Part shown: piece by piece, positions 1-7,613 of the stretch
Numbering within the stretch: position 1 is the first letter of the stretch
How the letters are laid out: every line of letters begins with the position of its first letter
Assembly (NCBI RefSeq): GCF_000176235.1
Contig: NZ_ACZV01000005.1
Span: forward strand, 2,294,001-2,358,000
From: Vibrio orientalis CIP 102891 = ATCC 33934
GTDB lineage: Bacteria; Pseudomonadota; Gammaproteobacteria; Enterobacterales; Vibrionaceae
Direction: 5' to 3'
Length of the DNA stretch: 64,000 nt
Position numbers and translations under genes: made by a program
Notes under the pieces: model-generated
What the model was told of the DNA's origin: nothing
Database searches by the model: none
What the model saw: only the letters and a program-made list of their open reading frames with translations

Positions 1-254
1 ATAAAGTGGTAGAATTCGCCGTCGTTATATAGATAATCTAGGTCAGTATCCATTACGTCTGCAACTTCACAAGTTTCACCAGACTTAAAGGTTTTCTCTA
101 GCACTTTACCAGAAAGAAGTTTACGAATTTTTACGCGGTTGAATGCTTGGCCTTTACCCGGCTTAACGTATTCGTTTTCCAAGATAACGCAAGGCTCGTT
201 ATCAAGCATTAGTTTTAGACCGCCTTTAAATTCATTGGTGCTAACAGTAGCCAT
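1..254 (-). CDS. efp: Elongation factor P, N-terminal part (runs off the left edge)
   Basis: EF-P relieves ribosome stalling at polyproline stretches by binding between the P and E sites. The visible 84 residues begin MATVSTNEFKGG and form the N-terminal KOW-like domain. The modification loop KPGKG places a lysine at residue 34, the residue that EpmA and EpmB beta-lysylate in the E. coli-type pathway. Both enzymes are encoded in this window: epmB starts 33 bp away on the other strand, and epmA lies near 42 kb. The ATG is at 254 with AAGAGGA-like bases upstream. The remaining roughly 100 residues lie outside the window. Confidence 0.96.
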   Translation of the reverse strand, partial: MATVSTNEFKGGLKLMLDNEPCVILENEYVKPGKGQAFNRVKIRKLLSGKVLEKTFKSGETCEVADVMDTDLDYLYNDGEFYHF

Positions 255-286
255 TTTTTCCTCTTACATTCTTAGAGCTAAATTCA

Positions 287-1309
287 ATGCCGCACATCAT
301 AACCCGAAAACTTGTTTCTGTTGAGCAAAACTGGCTCAAACAGCTAGCGAATGGGATCTCTGATCCCGCAAAATTGCTTGAGGAGCTTGAAATTGATCCT
401 ACTCCTTGGCAAAGCGGGTTTGACGCTCGTAAGCTTTTTGCGCAGCGTGTGCCGCAAAGTTTTGTCGATAGAATGGAAAAAGGCAATCCCTTTGATCCGC
501 TTTTACGCCAAGTCCTACCGCTTAGTGAAGAGTTTGAAATTCACGAAGGTTACTCTAATGATCCTCTAGAAGAGCAAAACAACTCAATTCCAGGATTACT
601 ACACAAATACCATAATCGCGCGTTGATGATCGTAAAAGGCGGCTGTGCGATCAACTGTCGCTATTGCTTTCGACGTCACTTCCCTTATGACGAGAATAAG
701 AGCTCAAAATCGGTCTGGCAGCAAAGCTTAGACTATATTCAGCAGCACCCTGAGATTGACGAAGTCATCCTTTCCGGCGGCGACCCGCTGATGGCTAAAG
801 ATGAAGAACTGAACTGGCTGGTCAATCACATCGCCGATATTCCACACATCAAGCGACTGCGAATTCACTCACGACTGCCCGTTGTGATTCCGGCTCGTAT
901 TACTCCGGCATTGGCTAATCTGCTGGAAAACACGCGACTACAAACGATTTTGGTCACTCATATCAATCACGCACAAGAGATTCATCAAGAATTGCGAGAT
1001 AGCTTAACGACGCTAAAGCGCGCGGGTGTTACTCTTCTAAATCAGGGAGTTATGCTTAAAGGGGTCAATGATAGTATCGATGACCAAGTGACTTTGAGCC
1101 AAGCACTGTTTGACGCAGGGGTCCTACCTTATTACATGCATGTGCTTGATAAAGTGCAAGGTGCGGCGCACTTCTTTATTTCGGATCAACAAGCCAAAAT
1201 CATCATGGCGGGTGTGATGGAAAAAGTCTCCGGCTACCTCGTGCCAAAACTAACCCGTGAAATTGGCGGAAGAGCCAGTAAGACACCACTCGATCTGCAT
1301 TTAGAGTAA
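287..1309 (+). CDS. epmB: EF-P beta-lysylation protein EpmB (lysine 2,3-aminomutase-like radical SAM enzyme)
   Basis: EpmB converts (S)-alpha-lysine to (R)-beta-lysine, which EpmA then attaches to Lys34 of EF-P. The 340-residue protein has the radical SAM cluster motif CAINCRYC, with cysteines at 120, 124 and 127. The sequence LSGGDPLM after it is typical of the aminomutase family. Length matches E. coli EpmB (about 342). It is divergent from efp with only 32 bp between the start codons, so the promoters must overlap or lie inside the genes. The Shine-Dalgarno sequence is weak. A prepilin gene starts 2 bp after the stop and is probably co-transcribed. Confidence 0.95.
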   Translation: MPHIITRKLVSVEQNWLKQLANGISDPAKLLEELEIDPTPWQSGFDARKLFAQRVPQSFVDRMEKGNPFDPLLRQVLPLSEEFEIHEGYSNDPLEEQNNSIPGLLHKYHNRALMIVKGGCAINCRYCFRRHFPYDENKSSKSVWQQSLDYIQQHPEIDEVILSGGDPLMAKDEELNWLVNHIADIPHIKRLRIHSRLPVVIPARITPALANLLENTRLQTILVTHINHAQEIHQELRDSLTTLKRAGVTLLNQGVMLKGVNDSIDDQVTLSQALFDAGVLPYYMHVLDKVQGAAHFFISDQQAKIIMAGVMEKVSGYLVPKLTREIGGRASKTPLDLHLE

Positions 1310-1311
1310 TT

Positions 1312-1800
1312 ATGAAATCCAAAGGCTTTACCCTTATTGAACTTGTCATCATCATTGTCATACTGGCGATTCTCGCCGTTACCGCGATGCCAAGGCTGAT
1401 TGACCTACAGAGTGATGCTCGCATCTCGGCACTAAATGGACTGCAAGGGGCGATGCAAGGAGCAAATGATCAATTGATTGGCATTTCTTCTGTACAAGGG
1501 TTAGATACCGCCGCCAGTGCATCGGTCACCATTGAAGGTGATAACGTCGATATTGCTTTTGGTTATGCCAGTGCAGACAACGCTGGTGCGTGGGCACAAA
1601 TCATTGACGCCAATATTGATGATGCAACATGGGGTGATGACGGCGCTGACTGGTATTTCAGTAATACCAATCCAACTGATGGCATTATCCTATATATGCC
1701 GGCAAGCCGTCGCCAAGCGGGATTAAACTGCTTTCTTCAATATGATGAAGCGACATCCACAGCGCCGCCAAGTTACACCTTAACCACCAACGGCTGCTGA
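1312..1800 (+). CDS. Type IV prepilin-like protein (orphan MSHA/type II pilin family)
   Basis: This 162-residue protein has a class III signal. The leader MKSKG ends in the glycine recognised by prepilin peptidase, and mature Phe1 and Glu5 follow (FTLIE). A hydrophobic N-terminal helix runs to about residue 30. The segment after the helix, PRLIDLQSDARISALNGLQGA, is close to MshA-type pilins. Two cysteines near the end (in GLNC and NGC) could close the C-terminal disulfide loop of such pilins. The leader is very short. No other pilus gene lies nearby; the pilMNOPQ genes are 16 kb away. It starts 2 bp after epmB, suggesting one transcript. Whether it is a major or minor pilin, or which machine it serves, cannot be told. 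Confidence 0.85.
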   Translation: MKSKGFTLIELVIIIVILAILAVTAMPRLIDLQSDARISALNGLQGAMQGANDQLIGISSVQGLDTAASASVTIEGDNVDIAFGYASADNAGAWAQIIDANIDDATWGDDGADWYFSNTNPTDGIILYMPASRRQAGLNCFLQYDEATSTAPPSYTLTTNGC

Positions 1801-1885
1801 TCGCGTACTTTTATCATCAAGACAAAAATCTTTTGTTCGATAGGCGGGTCTATTATCTGCATACTCCGACGTTTTGGAGGTCACT

Positions 1886-2392
1886 ATGCAACCAGATATT
1901 CAACCAACTATCGAACAACTTCTCGACCTTGGTCCTTTTAGCTGGGCGGCACTTGTTTGCTGCGCCATCAATGGCATTTTAGTCGGTGTCGAGCGTCAGA
2001 CTCGTGGTAAACCTGTTGGTATCAGAACCTCAATCTTGATCATTTCTGGCACCTATTTCTTTATGTCGATGGCAGTCTCTCTGTCGCCAAACACCCTAGA
2101 TCAAGCGCGTGTGCTCGGCCAGATCATTACCGGTGTTGGATTCTTAGGCGCCGGTGTAATGATGACCTTAGATGGTAAGATCCATGGCGTCACATCTGCA
2201 GCAGTTATCTGGGTATTAGCTGCGCTAGGTATGATGATCGGACTCGGCTACTTACAACAATCTGTTGTCATCACACTGCTGGTATTAAGTGTCCTGCTTG
2301 GGGTAGATAGAGCCGAAAATAGAATCAAAGCATTGCGCCGTGGTGTGCACCAAAAATTCCATAGCCGCAAAGTATCTCGTCCAAAACCATGA
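1886..2392 (+). CDS. MgtC/SapB-family inner-membrane protein
   Basis: This 168-residue membrane protein of the MgtC/SapB/YhiD family has about four or five transmembrane helices. Family features include an early GxxRQTRGKPVGIRT stretch after the first helix, the second-helix GAGVMM segment and GVTSAAVIWVLAALGM. MgtC relatives are linked to growth at low magnesium and to F-ATPase inhibition, but many members have no known role. I place the start at the ATG at 1886 because GGAGG lies at 1876-1880, 5 bp upstream. A TTG twelve bases earlier would overlap that ribosome site. The C-terminus is short and basic, without the extra cytosolic domain of Salmonella MgtC. Confidence 0.85.
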   Translation: MQPDIQPTIEQLLDLGPFSWAALVCCAINGILVGVERQTRGKPVGIRTSILIISGTYFFMSMAVSLSPNTLDQARVLGQIITGVGFLGAGVMMTLDGKIHGVTSAAVIWVLAALGMMIGLGYLQQSVVITLLVLSVLLGVDRAENRIKALRRGVHQKFHSRKVSRPKP

Positions 2393-2438
2393 TCATTGCG
2401 GCGAAATCGAAACAAATCTATCGATACAGCGCCGCATT

Positions 2439-2452
2439 TTGATGAAAGACAA
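2439..2452 (+). promoter_or_regulatory. Possible FNR-type site upstream of the dcuB-like gene
   Basis: TTGAT-GAAA-GACAA matches the FNR pattern TTGAT-N4-ATCAA at eight of ten positions. Anaerobic control would suit a DcuB-like carrier. No -10 was fixed, so the distance to a start site is unknown and the match could be chance. Confidence 0.3.
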
Positions 2453-2510
2453 GGAAGCGTTCGAAAACAAAAGCTTGTCATAATATAAGCACTAAGCCTC
2501 ACATTAACAC

Positions 2511-2526
2511 CTACCACTTTTGGGTA
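2511..2526 (+). promoter_or_regulatory. Candidate NarP/NarL-type site before the dcuB-like gene
   Basis: CTACCACTTTTGGGTA holds a TACC half and an inverted GGTA half. The spacing is one base short of the classic 7-2-7 arrangement. The first 14 bases recur exactly upstream of frdA at 42587-42600. In E. coli, dcuB and frdABCD are both nitrate-repressed through NarL; Vibrio uses the NarQ-NarP pair. The motif ends 39 bp before the start codon, a position that suits repression. Confidence 0.45.
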
Positions 2527-2564
2527 ATGTACAGATAGTTTCATTACCATTGTAGGGTTTAGTT

Positions 2565-3890
2565 ATGTTTTACGTGCATATGCTCCTGCTTCTGACGGTG
2601 ATATTTATCGGTATCCGCCACGGAGGCATTGCTTTTGGTCTACTCGGGGGCCTAGGCGTTTCGGTCCTCGCTTTTGTTTTTGGTATCGCTCCGGGCTCGC
2701 CACCAATTAGCGTGATGTTGATTATCCTTGCGGTGGTCGCCGCATCGGCAACCTTAGAAGCCACTGGCGGTCTCAAGCTGCTAGTTAAATTTGCCGAACG
2801 TTTATTACGTAAGCACCCAAGTCAAATCGTCTTCCTCGGCCCACTTTGTACCTACTCATTAACGGTACTTGTCGGCACGGGTCACTCCGTTTACCCACTA
2901 CTGCCTGTTATTTACGATGTCGCTTATAAGAAAGGCATTCGCCCTGAGCGCCCAATGGCAATGGCAACCGTAGCCTCACAAATGGGCATTACCGCCAGTC
3001 CAATCGCGGCAGCAGCAGCGGTCGTCATGGCAACCGCAGCAGATAACAGCCTAGATATCAGCTTAGTTAACGTATTACTTGTGACCATTCCAGCCACTCT
3101 GATTGGCGTGCTCGTCGGCTGTCTATGGAGCTTAAAACGCGGTCAAGAGCTCGACCAAGACGCAGCGTTTATTGAGCGTTGCCAAGATCCTGAGTTCAAA
3201 GCACAGCTGGTTGATGCCACTAGTGACGAAGAAGATAACCAAGCTCATGAAGGAATAGCTAAGAAAGGCTTAACCATCTTCCTAGCGGGTATTGCGACGG
3301 TTATCTTTGTCGCTATGTTCGGTAAAGATCTAGGTCTACTGCCAGACGGCGTGAAAATGTCGGTGGCGATTCAGTTCTTGATGCTTTCCGTTGGCGCGTT
3401 GATTCTGTTAACCACCAAAGTTGAACCGAAGAAGATTGTGCACAGCAATGTGTTTATCGCTGGTATGACAGCGGTAATCATTATCTTTGGTATCGCTTGG
3501 ATGAGTGACACCATTATTGGTTTCCACAAACCATATCTGATTAGCTTAGTCAGTGATATTGTCGCGGCTCACCCTTGGACCTTTGCCATTGCAATGTTCG
3601 TTGTGTCAGTGTTCTTAAAGAGCCAAGCTGCGGTATTAACCATTATGCTGCCACTTGGTTTTGCAATGGGAATTCCAGCTCCGGTGTTGATAGGTGTGCT
3701 TCCTGCCTGTTATGCCTACTTCTTCTTCCCGTTCTACCCAAGCGACCTTGCTGCAATTACCTTCGACCGCTCTGGTACCACTCAGATTGGTAAGTACGTG
3801 CTCAACCACAGCTTCTTGCTCCCAGGTTTTATTGGCGTGATTACCGCAACAACGGTCGGCTACGTACTCTCAACCATGCTGGTTAACTAG
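2565..3890 (+). CDS. dcuB: Anaerobic C4-dicarboxylate transporter, DcuA/DcuB family (DcuB-like)
   Basis: This inner-membrane carrier of 441 residues exchanges fumarate, malate or aspartate for succinate during fumarate respiration. It is hydrophobic throughout with about a dozen helices. Segments such as ASATLEATGGL, VGTGHSVYPLLPVIYDVA and IRPERPMAMA resemble E. coli DcuB more than DcuA. The C-terminal FYPSDLAAITFDRSGTTQIG is a family hallmark. I use the dcuB symbol with moderate confidence, since the DcuA/DcuB split was judged from remembered sequences. The upstream region carries FNR-like and NarP-like sites. It probably supplies fumarate to the fumarate reductase encoded near 43-46 kb. Confidence 0.88.
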   Translation: MFYVHMLLLLTVIFIGIRHGGIAFGLLGGLGVSVLAFVFGIAPGSPPISVMLIILAVVAASATLEATGGLKLLVKFAERLLRKHPSQIVFLGPLCTYSLTVLVGTGHSVYPLLPVIYDVAYKKGIRPERPMAMATVASQMGITASPIAAAAAVVMATAADNSLDISLVNVLLVTIPATLIGVLVGCLWSLKRGQELDQDAAFIERCQDPEFKAQLVDATSDEEDNQAHEGIAKKGLTIFLAGIATVIFVAMFGKDLGLLPDGVKMSVAIQFLMLSVGALILLTTKVEPKKIVHSNVFIAGMTAVIIIFGIAWMSDTIIGFHKPYLISLVSDIVAAHPWTFAIAMFVVSVFLKSQAAVLTIMLPLGFAMGIPAPVLIGVLPACYAYFFFPFYPSDLAAITFDRSGTTQIGKYVLNHSFLLPGFIGVITATTVGYVLSTMLVN

Positions 3891-3920
3891 TTTCAAGTAA
3901 TTAACACCAAGCAAAACGAA

Positions 3921-3953
3921 AAAAGCCAGTTGGTTTCCCAACTGGCTTTTTAT
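3921..3953. terminator. Bidirectional terminator between the dcuB-like gene and pfkA
   Basis: The stem GCCAGTTGG / CCAACTGGC with loop TTTC is flanked by A5 on the left and T5 on the right, so it can stop transcription from both converging genes. Confidence 0.9.
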
Positions 3954-3975
3954 TTAAAGCATTAAGCAGGCTTGC

Positions 3976-4938
3976 TTAGAATAGCTCTTCAGCTACCTTG
4001 AACAGATCGCTGCGTACTGGACGCTTCATGTTCTCAATTGCATCGATAATATCGTGGTGAACAAGTTGCTCTTTCTGGATACCAACACAACGACCACCTT
4101 GGCCTTCCATTAGTAGGTGAACAGCGTAGTTACCCATGCGTGATGCAAGAACGCGGTCAAATGCAGTAGGACGACCACCGCGTTGGATGTGACCCAGAAC
4201 CGTTGCACGAGTTTCACGACCTGTTGCCGTTTCAATCTCTTTTGCTAGCTCGTTTGCATCCATCATCAGCTCAGTAAGAGCAATGATTGCGTGCTTCTTA
4301 CCTTTCGCAATACCATCTTGGATGTTGCTGATAAGCTTTTCTTTATCTAAACCAGTCTCTGGAGTGATGATGTACTCACAACCACCTGCAATTGCAGACA
4401 TTAGCGTTAGGTCACCACAGTGGCGGCCCATGATCTCAACGATAGAGATACGCTGGTGTGAAGAAGAAGTATCACGTAGGCGGTCAATCGCATCAATAAC
4501 AGTGTTTAGTGCTGTTAGGTAACCGATAGTGTAATCCGTACCTGCGATATCGTTATCGATAGTGCCTGGTAGACCGATACAAGGGTAACCCATTTCTGTT
4601 AGTTTCTTAGCACCCATGTAAGAACCGTCACCACCCACAACCACTAGCGCTTCAATGCCGTGTTTTTGTAGGTTTTCGATCGCTTGCTGGCGCACTTCCA
4701 CTTCTTTAAATTCAGGGAAACGTGCAGAGCCTAAGAATGTACCACCCTTGTTGATCACGTCAGAAACGCTTGAACGATCTAGCTTTTCGATGCGATCTTC
4801 GTACAGACCTAAGTAGCCATCAAACACACCGTAAACTTCTAAACCTTCAGATAGGGCTGTACGTACCACGCCACGAACTGCTGCGTTCATACCTGGTGCG
4901 TCACCGCCACTAGTCAAGACACCGATCTTCTTAATCAT
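3976..4938 (-). CDS. pfkA: ATP-dependent 6-phosphofructokinase
   Basis: PfkA phosphorylates fructose 6-phosphate to fructose 1,6-bisphosphate, the committed step of glycolysis. From the ATG at 4938 the protein has 320 residues, the same as E. coli PfkA. It contains GGDAPGMN (11-18), the ATP-binding GGDGS (102-106) and GTIDND, with the catalytic aspartate at 128. A GTG two codons upstream would add MS, but GAGG sits about 7 bp before the ATG and the family start is MIKKIGVLTSGG. It forms a single-gene unit: a terminator follows, and 270 bp separate it from fieF. The opposing gluconeogenic enzyme GlpX is encoded at 62 kb. Confidence 0.97.
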   Translation of the reverse strand: MIKKIGVLTSGGDAPGMNAAVRGVVRTALSEGLEVYGVFDGYLGLYEDRIEKLDRSSVSDVINKGGTFLGSARFPEFKEVEVRQQAIENLQKHGIEALVVVGGDGSYMGAKKLTEMGYPCIGLPGTIDNDIAGTDYTIGYLTALNTVIDAIDRLRDTSSSHQRISIVEIMGRHCGDLTLMSAIAGGCEYIITPETGLDKEKLISNIQDGIAKGKKHAIIALTELMMDANELAKEIETATGRETRATVLGHIQRGGRPTAFDRVLASRMGNYAVHLLMEGQGGRCVGIQKEQLVHHDIIDAIENMKRPVRSDLFKVAEELF

Positions 4939-5208
4939 GCTCACCCTCGATTTTTGGGAATCTTATTTCAATTTTTACGTCAGCCACTTTCATTAACAGT
5001 CACTGACTTAATTCCTTTAACTGTGCAATATGTTACCTTTCCTAATCAGGAATACTACTTTTATTTGCACGAAATTATGTAACTTTTCTACTTATGTAAG
5101 AGTATTACAGCTTTGCTATTTCACTTAATTGATACATATCAGGATCACCGTTAAAAGTCGTAACGCTGAAAAGATAGTCAATAAGTCACCGTTTGTCTGT
5201 GTGTCTTT

Positions 5209-6117
5209 TTACCAACCTTGAGACTTCTGCGCTTTCTCCGCCCCTAATACCACCGAATAAGGATCTTGGTGGATTAATACATCCGAATGCGGGAAAAGCT
5301 CAAGTAATTTTTCTTCCACTTCGTCAGAGATTCGATGTGCCTCTAGCAAGCGCATATTATCTTCCAATTCTAAATGCAGCTGGATAAAGCGAGTTGGCCC
5401 AGACATACGAGTGCGCAATTGATGCACGCCCAATACTCCTTCCACTTTTACACAAGTCTCACGAATCGCTTTAAGCTCTTCATCTGGCAATTTACGGTCC
5501 AGCAGAGTTTGCGTCGCTTCTTGCACCATTTTGAACGCGCTATAAAGAATATATACGCCAATCCCTACCGCAAAGACTGAGTCAGCTTGAGTGATGCCAA
5601 ACCAACTCAGGCCTAACGCCAGCATAATCGCCGCGTTCATATACAAATCAGATTGATAGTGCAACGAGTCCGCTGCAATTGCTTGGCTGCCAGTACGCTT
5701 CACCACATGCTTTTGGAAAGTCACCAAGCCATAGGTCACCACAATAGCAAATAAACTAACGTAAACCCCATACTCGGGCGACTGAAGTTCGTGCGGTCTA
5801 AAGAAGCGTTCGATACCATTAAGAATCAGGAACACCGCAGAACCAGAAATAAACATCGCTTGCGCTAACGCAGCCAATGATTCTGCTTTGCCATGGCCAA
5901 AGGTGTGTTCCCGGTCCGCCGGCTGCAGCGAGTATCTCACCACGATCAGATTCACCAGTGACGCGGCAATATCCAGCATTGAGTCGATTAAAGACGCCAA
6001 TAAGCTCACCGACCCTGTTACCCACCAAGCCCCGACTTTTACTACCAACAATAACGTTGCCACAATGGTTGCCGTCCAAGCGGCCATTGTGACTAAGCGT
6101 GCATACTCTTGTTTCAT
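5209..6117 (-). CDS. fieF: Cation-efflux pump FieF (CDF family)
   Basis: This 302-residue inner-membrane proton antiporter exports ferrous iron, zinc or cadmium. The metal site of the membrane domain is intact: Asp45 and Asp49 in the second helix, and His153 and Asp157 in HYQSD. These numbers equal those of E. coli FieF (YiiP). The C-terminal cytosolic domain, from about residue 205, is the ferredoxin-like dimerisation domain with the expected histidines in VHQLRTR and IQLHLE. It lies between pfkA and cpxP, all leftward, and is separated from cpxP by a strong terminator, so it must have its own promoter in the 114-bp gap. Confidence 0.95.
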   Translation of the reverse strand: MKQEYARLVTMAAWTATIVATLLLVVKVGAWWVTGSVSLLASLIDSMLDIAASLVNLIVVRYSLQPADREHTFGHGKAESLAALAQAMFISGSAVFLILNGIERFFRPHELQSPEYGVYVSLFAIVVTYGLVTFQKHVVKRTGSQAIAADSLHYQSDLYMNAAIMLALGLSWFGITQADSVFAVGIGVYILYSAFKMVQEATQTLLDRKLPDEELKAIRETCVKVEGVLGVHQLRTRMSGPTRFIQLHLELEDNMRLLEAHRISDEVEEKLLELFPHSDVLIHQDPYSVVLGAEKAQKSQGW

Positions 6118-6183
6118 AACTCTCTGAACAATAAAACATCATTAGCTTTAGTATAACGCCTTCAGTATTGAATAAAAGTGACA

Positions 6184-6212
6184 TAAAAAAGGCGGCCTAT
6201 TGGCCGCCTTTC
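6184..6212 (-). terminator. Terminator of cpxP
   Basis: The stem AAGGCGGCC / GGCCGCCTT with loop TATT is followed by six T on the minus strand. It lies about 20 bp past the cpxP stop. In enterobacteria the cpxP 3' end yields the sRNA CpxQ; here the untranslated part before the hairpin is very short. Confidence 0.88.
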
Positions 6213-6231
6213 GAGATTCAGTTTGAGGTAA

Positions 6232-6732
6232 TTAGTCTGCTAAACGCTTTTGCATTTTCTCAGCACACTTGTCTGCACGCTCTTGAGATAGCTCAACAAA
6301 CTTCGCTTTCTGTTCCGGTGTTAGAATGCTTAGCATTTGGTGCTGCTTCTCTAGCATCTTCACTTTACGCTCACTTTGCTTCTCAACCATCGCTTTAGCG
6401 AGTTCATTTGCTTGTGCTTGGTCAAAGTTGTCAGCCAATACCAACTCTTGAACTTTTGCCTTGTGAGCCTGCATTTCAGCGTGGCGCGTTTCAAAGTTAT
6501 CTTTGAAGTTGGCTTTCATCTCTTTCTTGCCCGCTTCACGCATCTCTTTTAGCTGATCTTGCTGCGCATCAGTTAGGTCAAGCTTACGCATAATGCTACG
6601 GTCAAAACCACCGCCACACTCACCGTGACCGCCTTTCTTGTGGTCTTTGCCACCGAATGCGAAGGCACTTGCAGTACCAAGCGTTAATGGAACAACAACG
6701 GCTGCCAATACTAGTTTCTTTGCTAATTTCAT
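6232..6732 (-). CDS. cpxP: Periplasmic stress protein CpxP/Spy family
   Basis: CpxP is the periplasmic inhibitor of the CpxA sensor and a chaperone-like adaptor for misfolded proteins. The product has 166 residues. It has a signal peptide (MKLAKKLVLAAVVV to about residue 24), a His/Gly-rich segment, and two LTxxQ motifs (LTDAQ 53-57, LTPEQ 137-141) that define the family. The ATG at 6732 has AAGGG seven bases upstream; a longer in-frame reading adds 48 unrelated residues and lacks a ribosome site. It is divergent from cpxRA across a shared region with a CpxR box, the arrangement expected for feedback control. The symbol rests partly on this context. Confidence 0.9.
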   Translation of the reverse strand: MKLAKKLVLAAVVVPLTLGTASAFAFGGKDHKKGGHGECGGGFDRSIMRKLDLTDAQQDQLKEMREAGKKEMKANFKDNFETRHAEMQAHKAKVQELVLADNFDQAQANELAKAMVEKQSERKVKMLEKQHQMLSILTPEQKAKFVELSQERADKCAEKMQKRLAD

Positions 6733-6809
6733 AATCGTACCCTTCACTTTATCTATTGGATTGTGCTGCGGTTCTCTGCAGCGCTTGAGTGTAGAATACG
6801 ACCTAGGAT

Positions 6810-6845
6810 GTAAAGGAACGTCTAGGGAGCGTAAAGATTCGTAAA
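6810..6845. promoter_or_regulatory. CpxR operator between cpxP and cpxRA
   Basis: GTAAA-GATTC-GTAAA at 6831-6845 is an exact match to the CpxR box (GTAAA-N5-GTAAA). A third GTAAA lies at 6810-6814, 21 bp (two helical turns) upstream. It can serve both divergent units. Confidence 0.88.
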
Positions 6846-6920
6846 GAGCCACATTAGCCCTAAATCTATTGCACAATTAGCAGTAATATAACCGTATCAG
6901 AATTACCTAGAGACTTTGCT

Positions 6921-7613
6921 ATGCCACACATTTTATTAATCGATGATGATACCGAGCTGACTAGCCTACTCAAAGAAGTGCTGTCGTTTGAAGGCTTTGA
7001 GGTTTCGGAGGCAAACAATGGTGAAGAAGGTCTGGCGCTATTAAACGACCAAATTGACCTAATCTTACTCGACGTAATGATGCCTAAACTCAATGGAATG
7101 GAAACGCTAAAGAGGCTGCGTGAAACATGGGAAACCCCAGTGTTAATGTTGACCGCAAAAGGAGAAGAGATTGATCGAGTTATCGGCCTAGAGTTAGGCG
7201 CTGATGACTATCTACCAAAACCTTTTAGCGACCGAGAATTGATGGCTCGAATCCGCGCGATTTTACGCCGCACCCAATCATCGAACAATAAAGCCGCAAA
7301 AAACTCAGACTGCATTGAGTATCAAGATATTCAGGCCTTTCCGGGTAAACAAGAAGCCTATTGCCAAGGTGAACTGATCGATTTAACCACCACAGAGTTT
7401 GCCCTGTTGGCGCACTTTATTCAGCACCCAGGCGATACCCTAACCAAAGAAGCACTCAGTTTAGATGTACTTGGCAAGCGTCTAGCCGCATTCGATCGTG
7501 CCATCGATATGCACGTTTCTAATCTACGCAAAAAACTACCTGAACGTGCTGATGGCAAATCACGTATCAAGACCATTCGTGGTCGCGGCTACCTTCTGGT
7601 TGAGGAGGACTAA
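6921..7613 (+). CDS. cpxR: Response regulator CpxR (OmpR/PhoB family)
   Basis: CpxR is the transcription factor of the envelope-stress system. Of its 230 residues, the receiver domain covers about 1-115, with the acidic pocket IDDD (7-10), phospho-acceptor Asp51 in LLDVMMPK and Lys100-region KPF. The winged-helix DNA-binding domain fills 135-228 and ends in KTIRGRGYLLV. It overlaps cpxA by one base (TAATG), indicating translational coupling. An exact CpxR box 76 bp upstream indicates autoregulation. The start codon has only a weak Shine-Dalgarno sequence. Confidence 0.96.
   Translation: MPHILLIDDDTELTSLLKEVLSFEGFEVSEANNGEEGLALLNDQIDLILLDVMMPKLNGMETLKRLRETWETPVLMLTAKGEEIDRVIGLELGADDYLPKPFSDRELMARIRAILRRTQSSNNKAAKNSDCIEYQDIQAFPGKQEAYCQGELIDLTTTEFALLAHFIQHPGDTLTKEALSLDVLGKRLAAFDRAIDMHVSNLRKKLPERADGKSRIKTIRGRGYLLVEED

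Noticed and set aside
4939..5208. Small RNA gene between pfkA and fieF
   Set aside because: No hairpin with a T-run and no recognisable promoter pair; it is best read as the pfkA promoter region.
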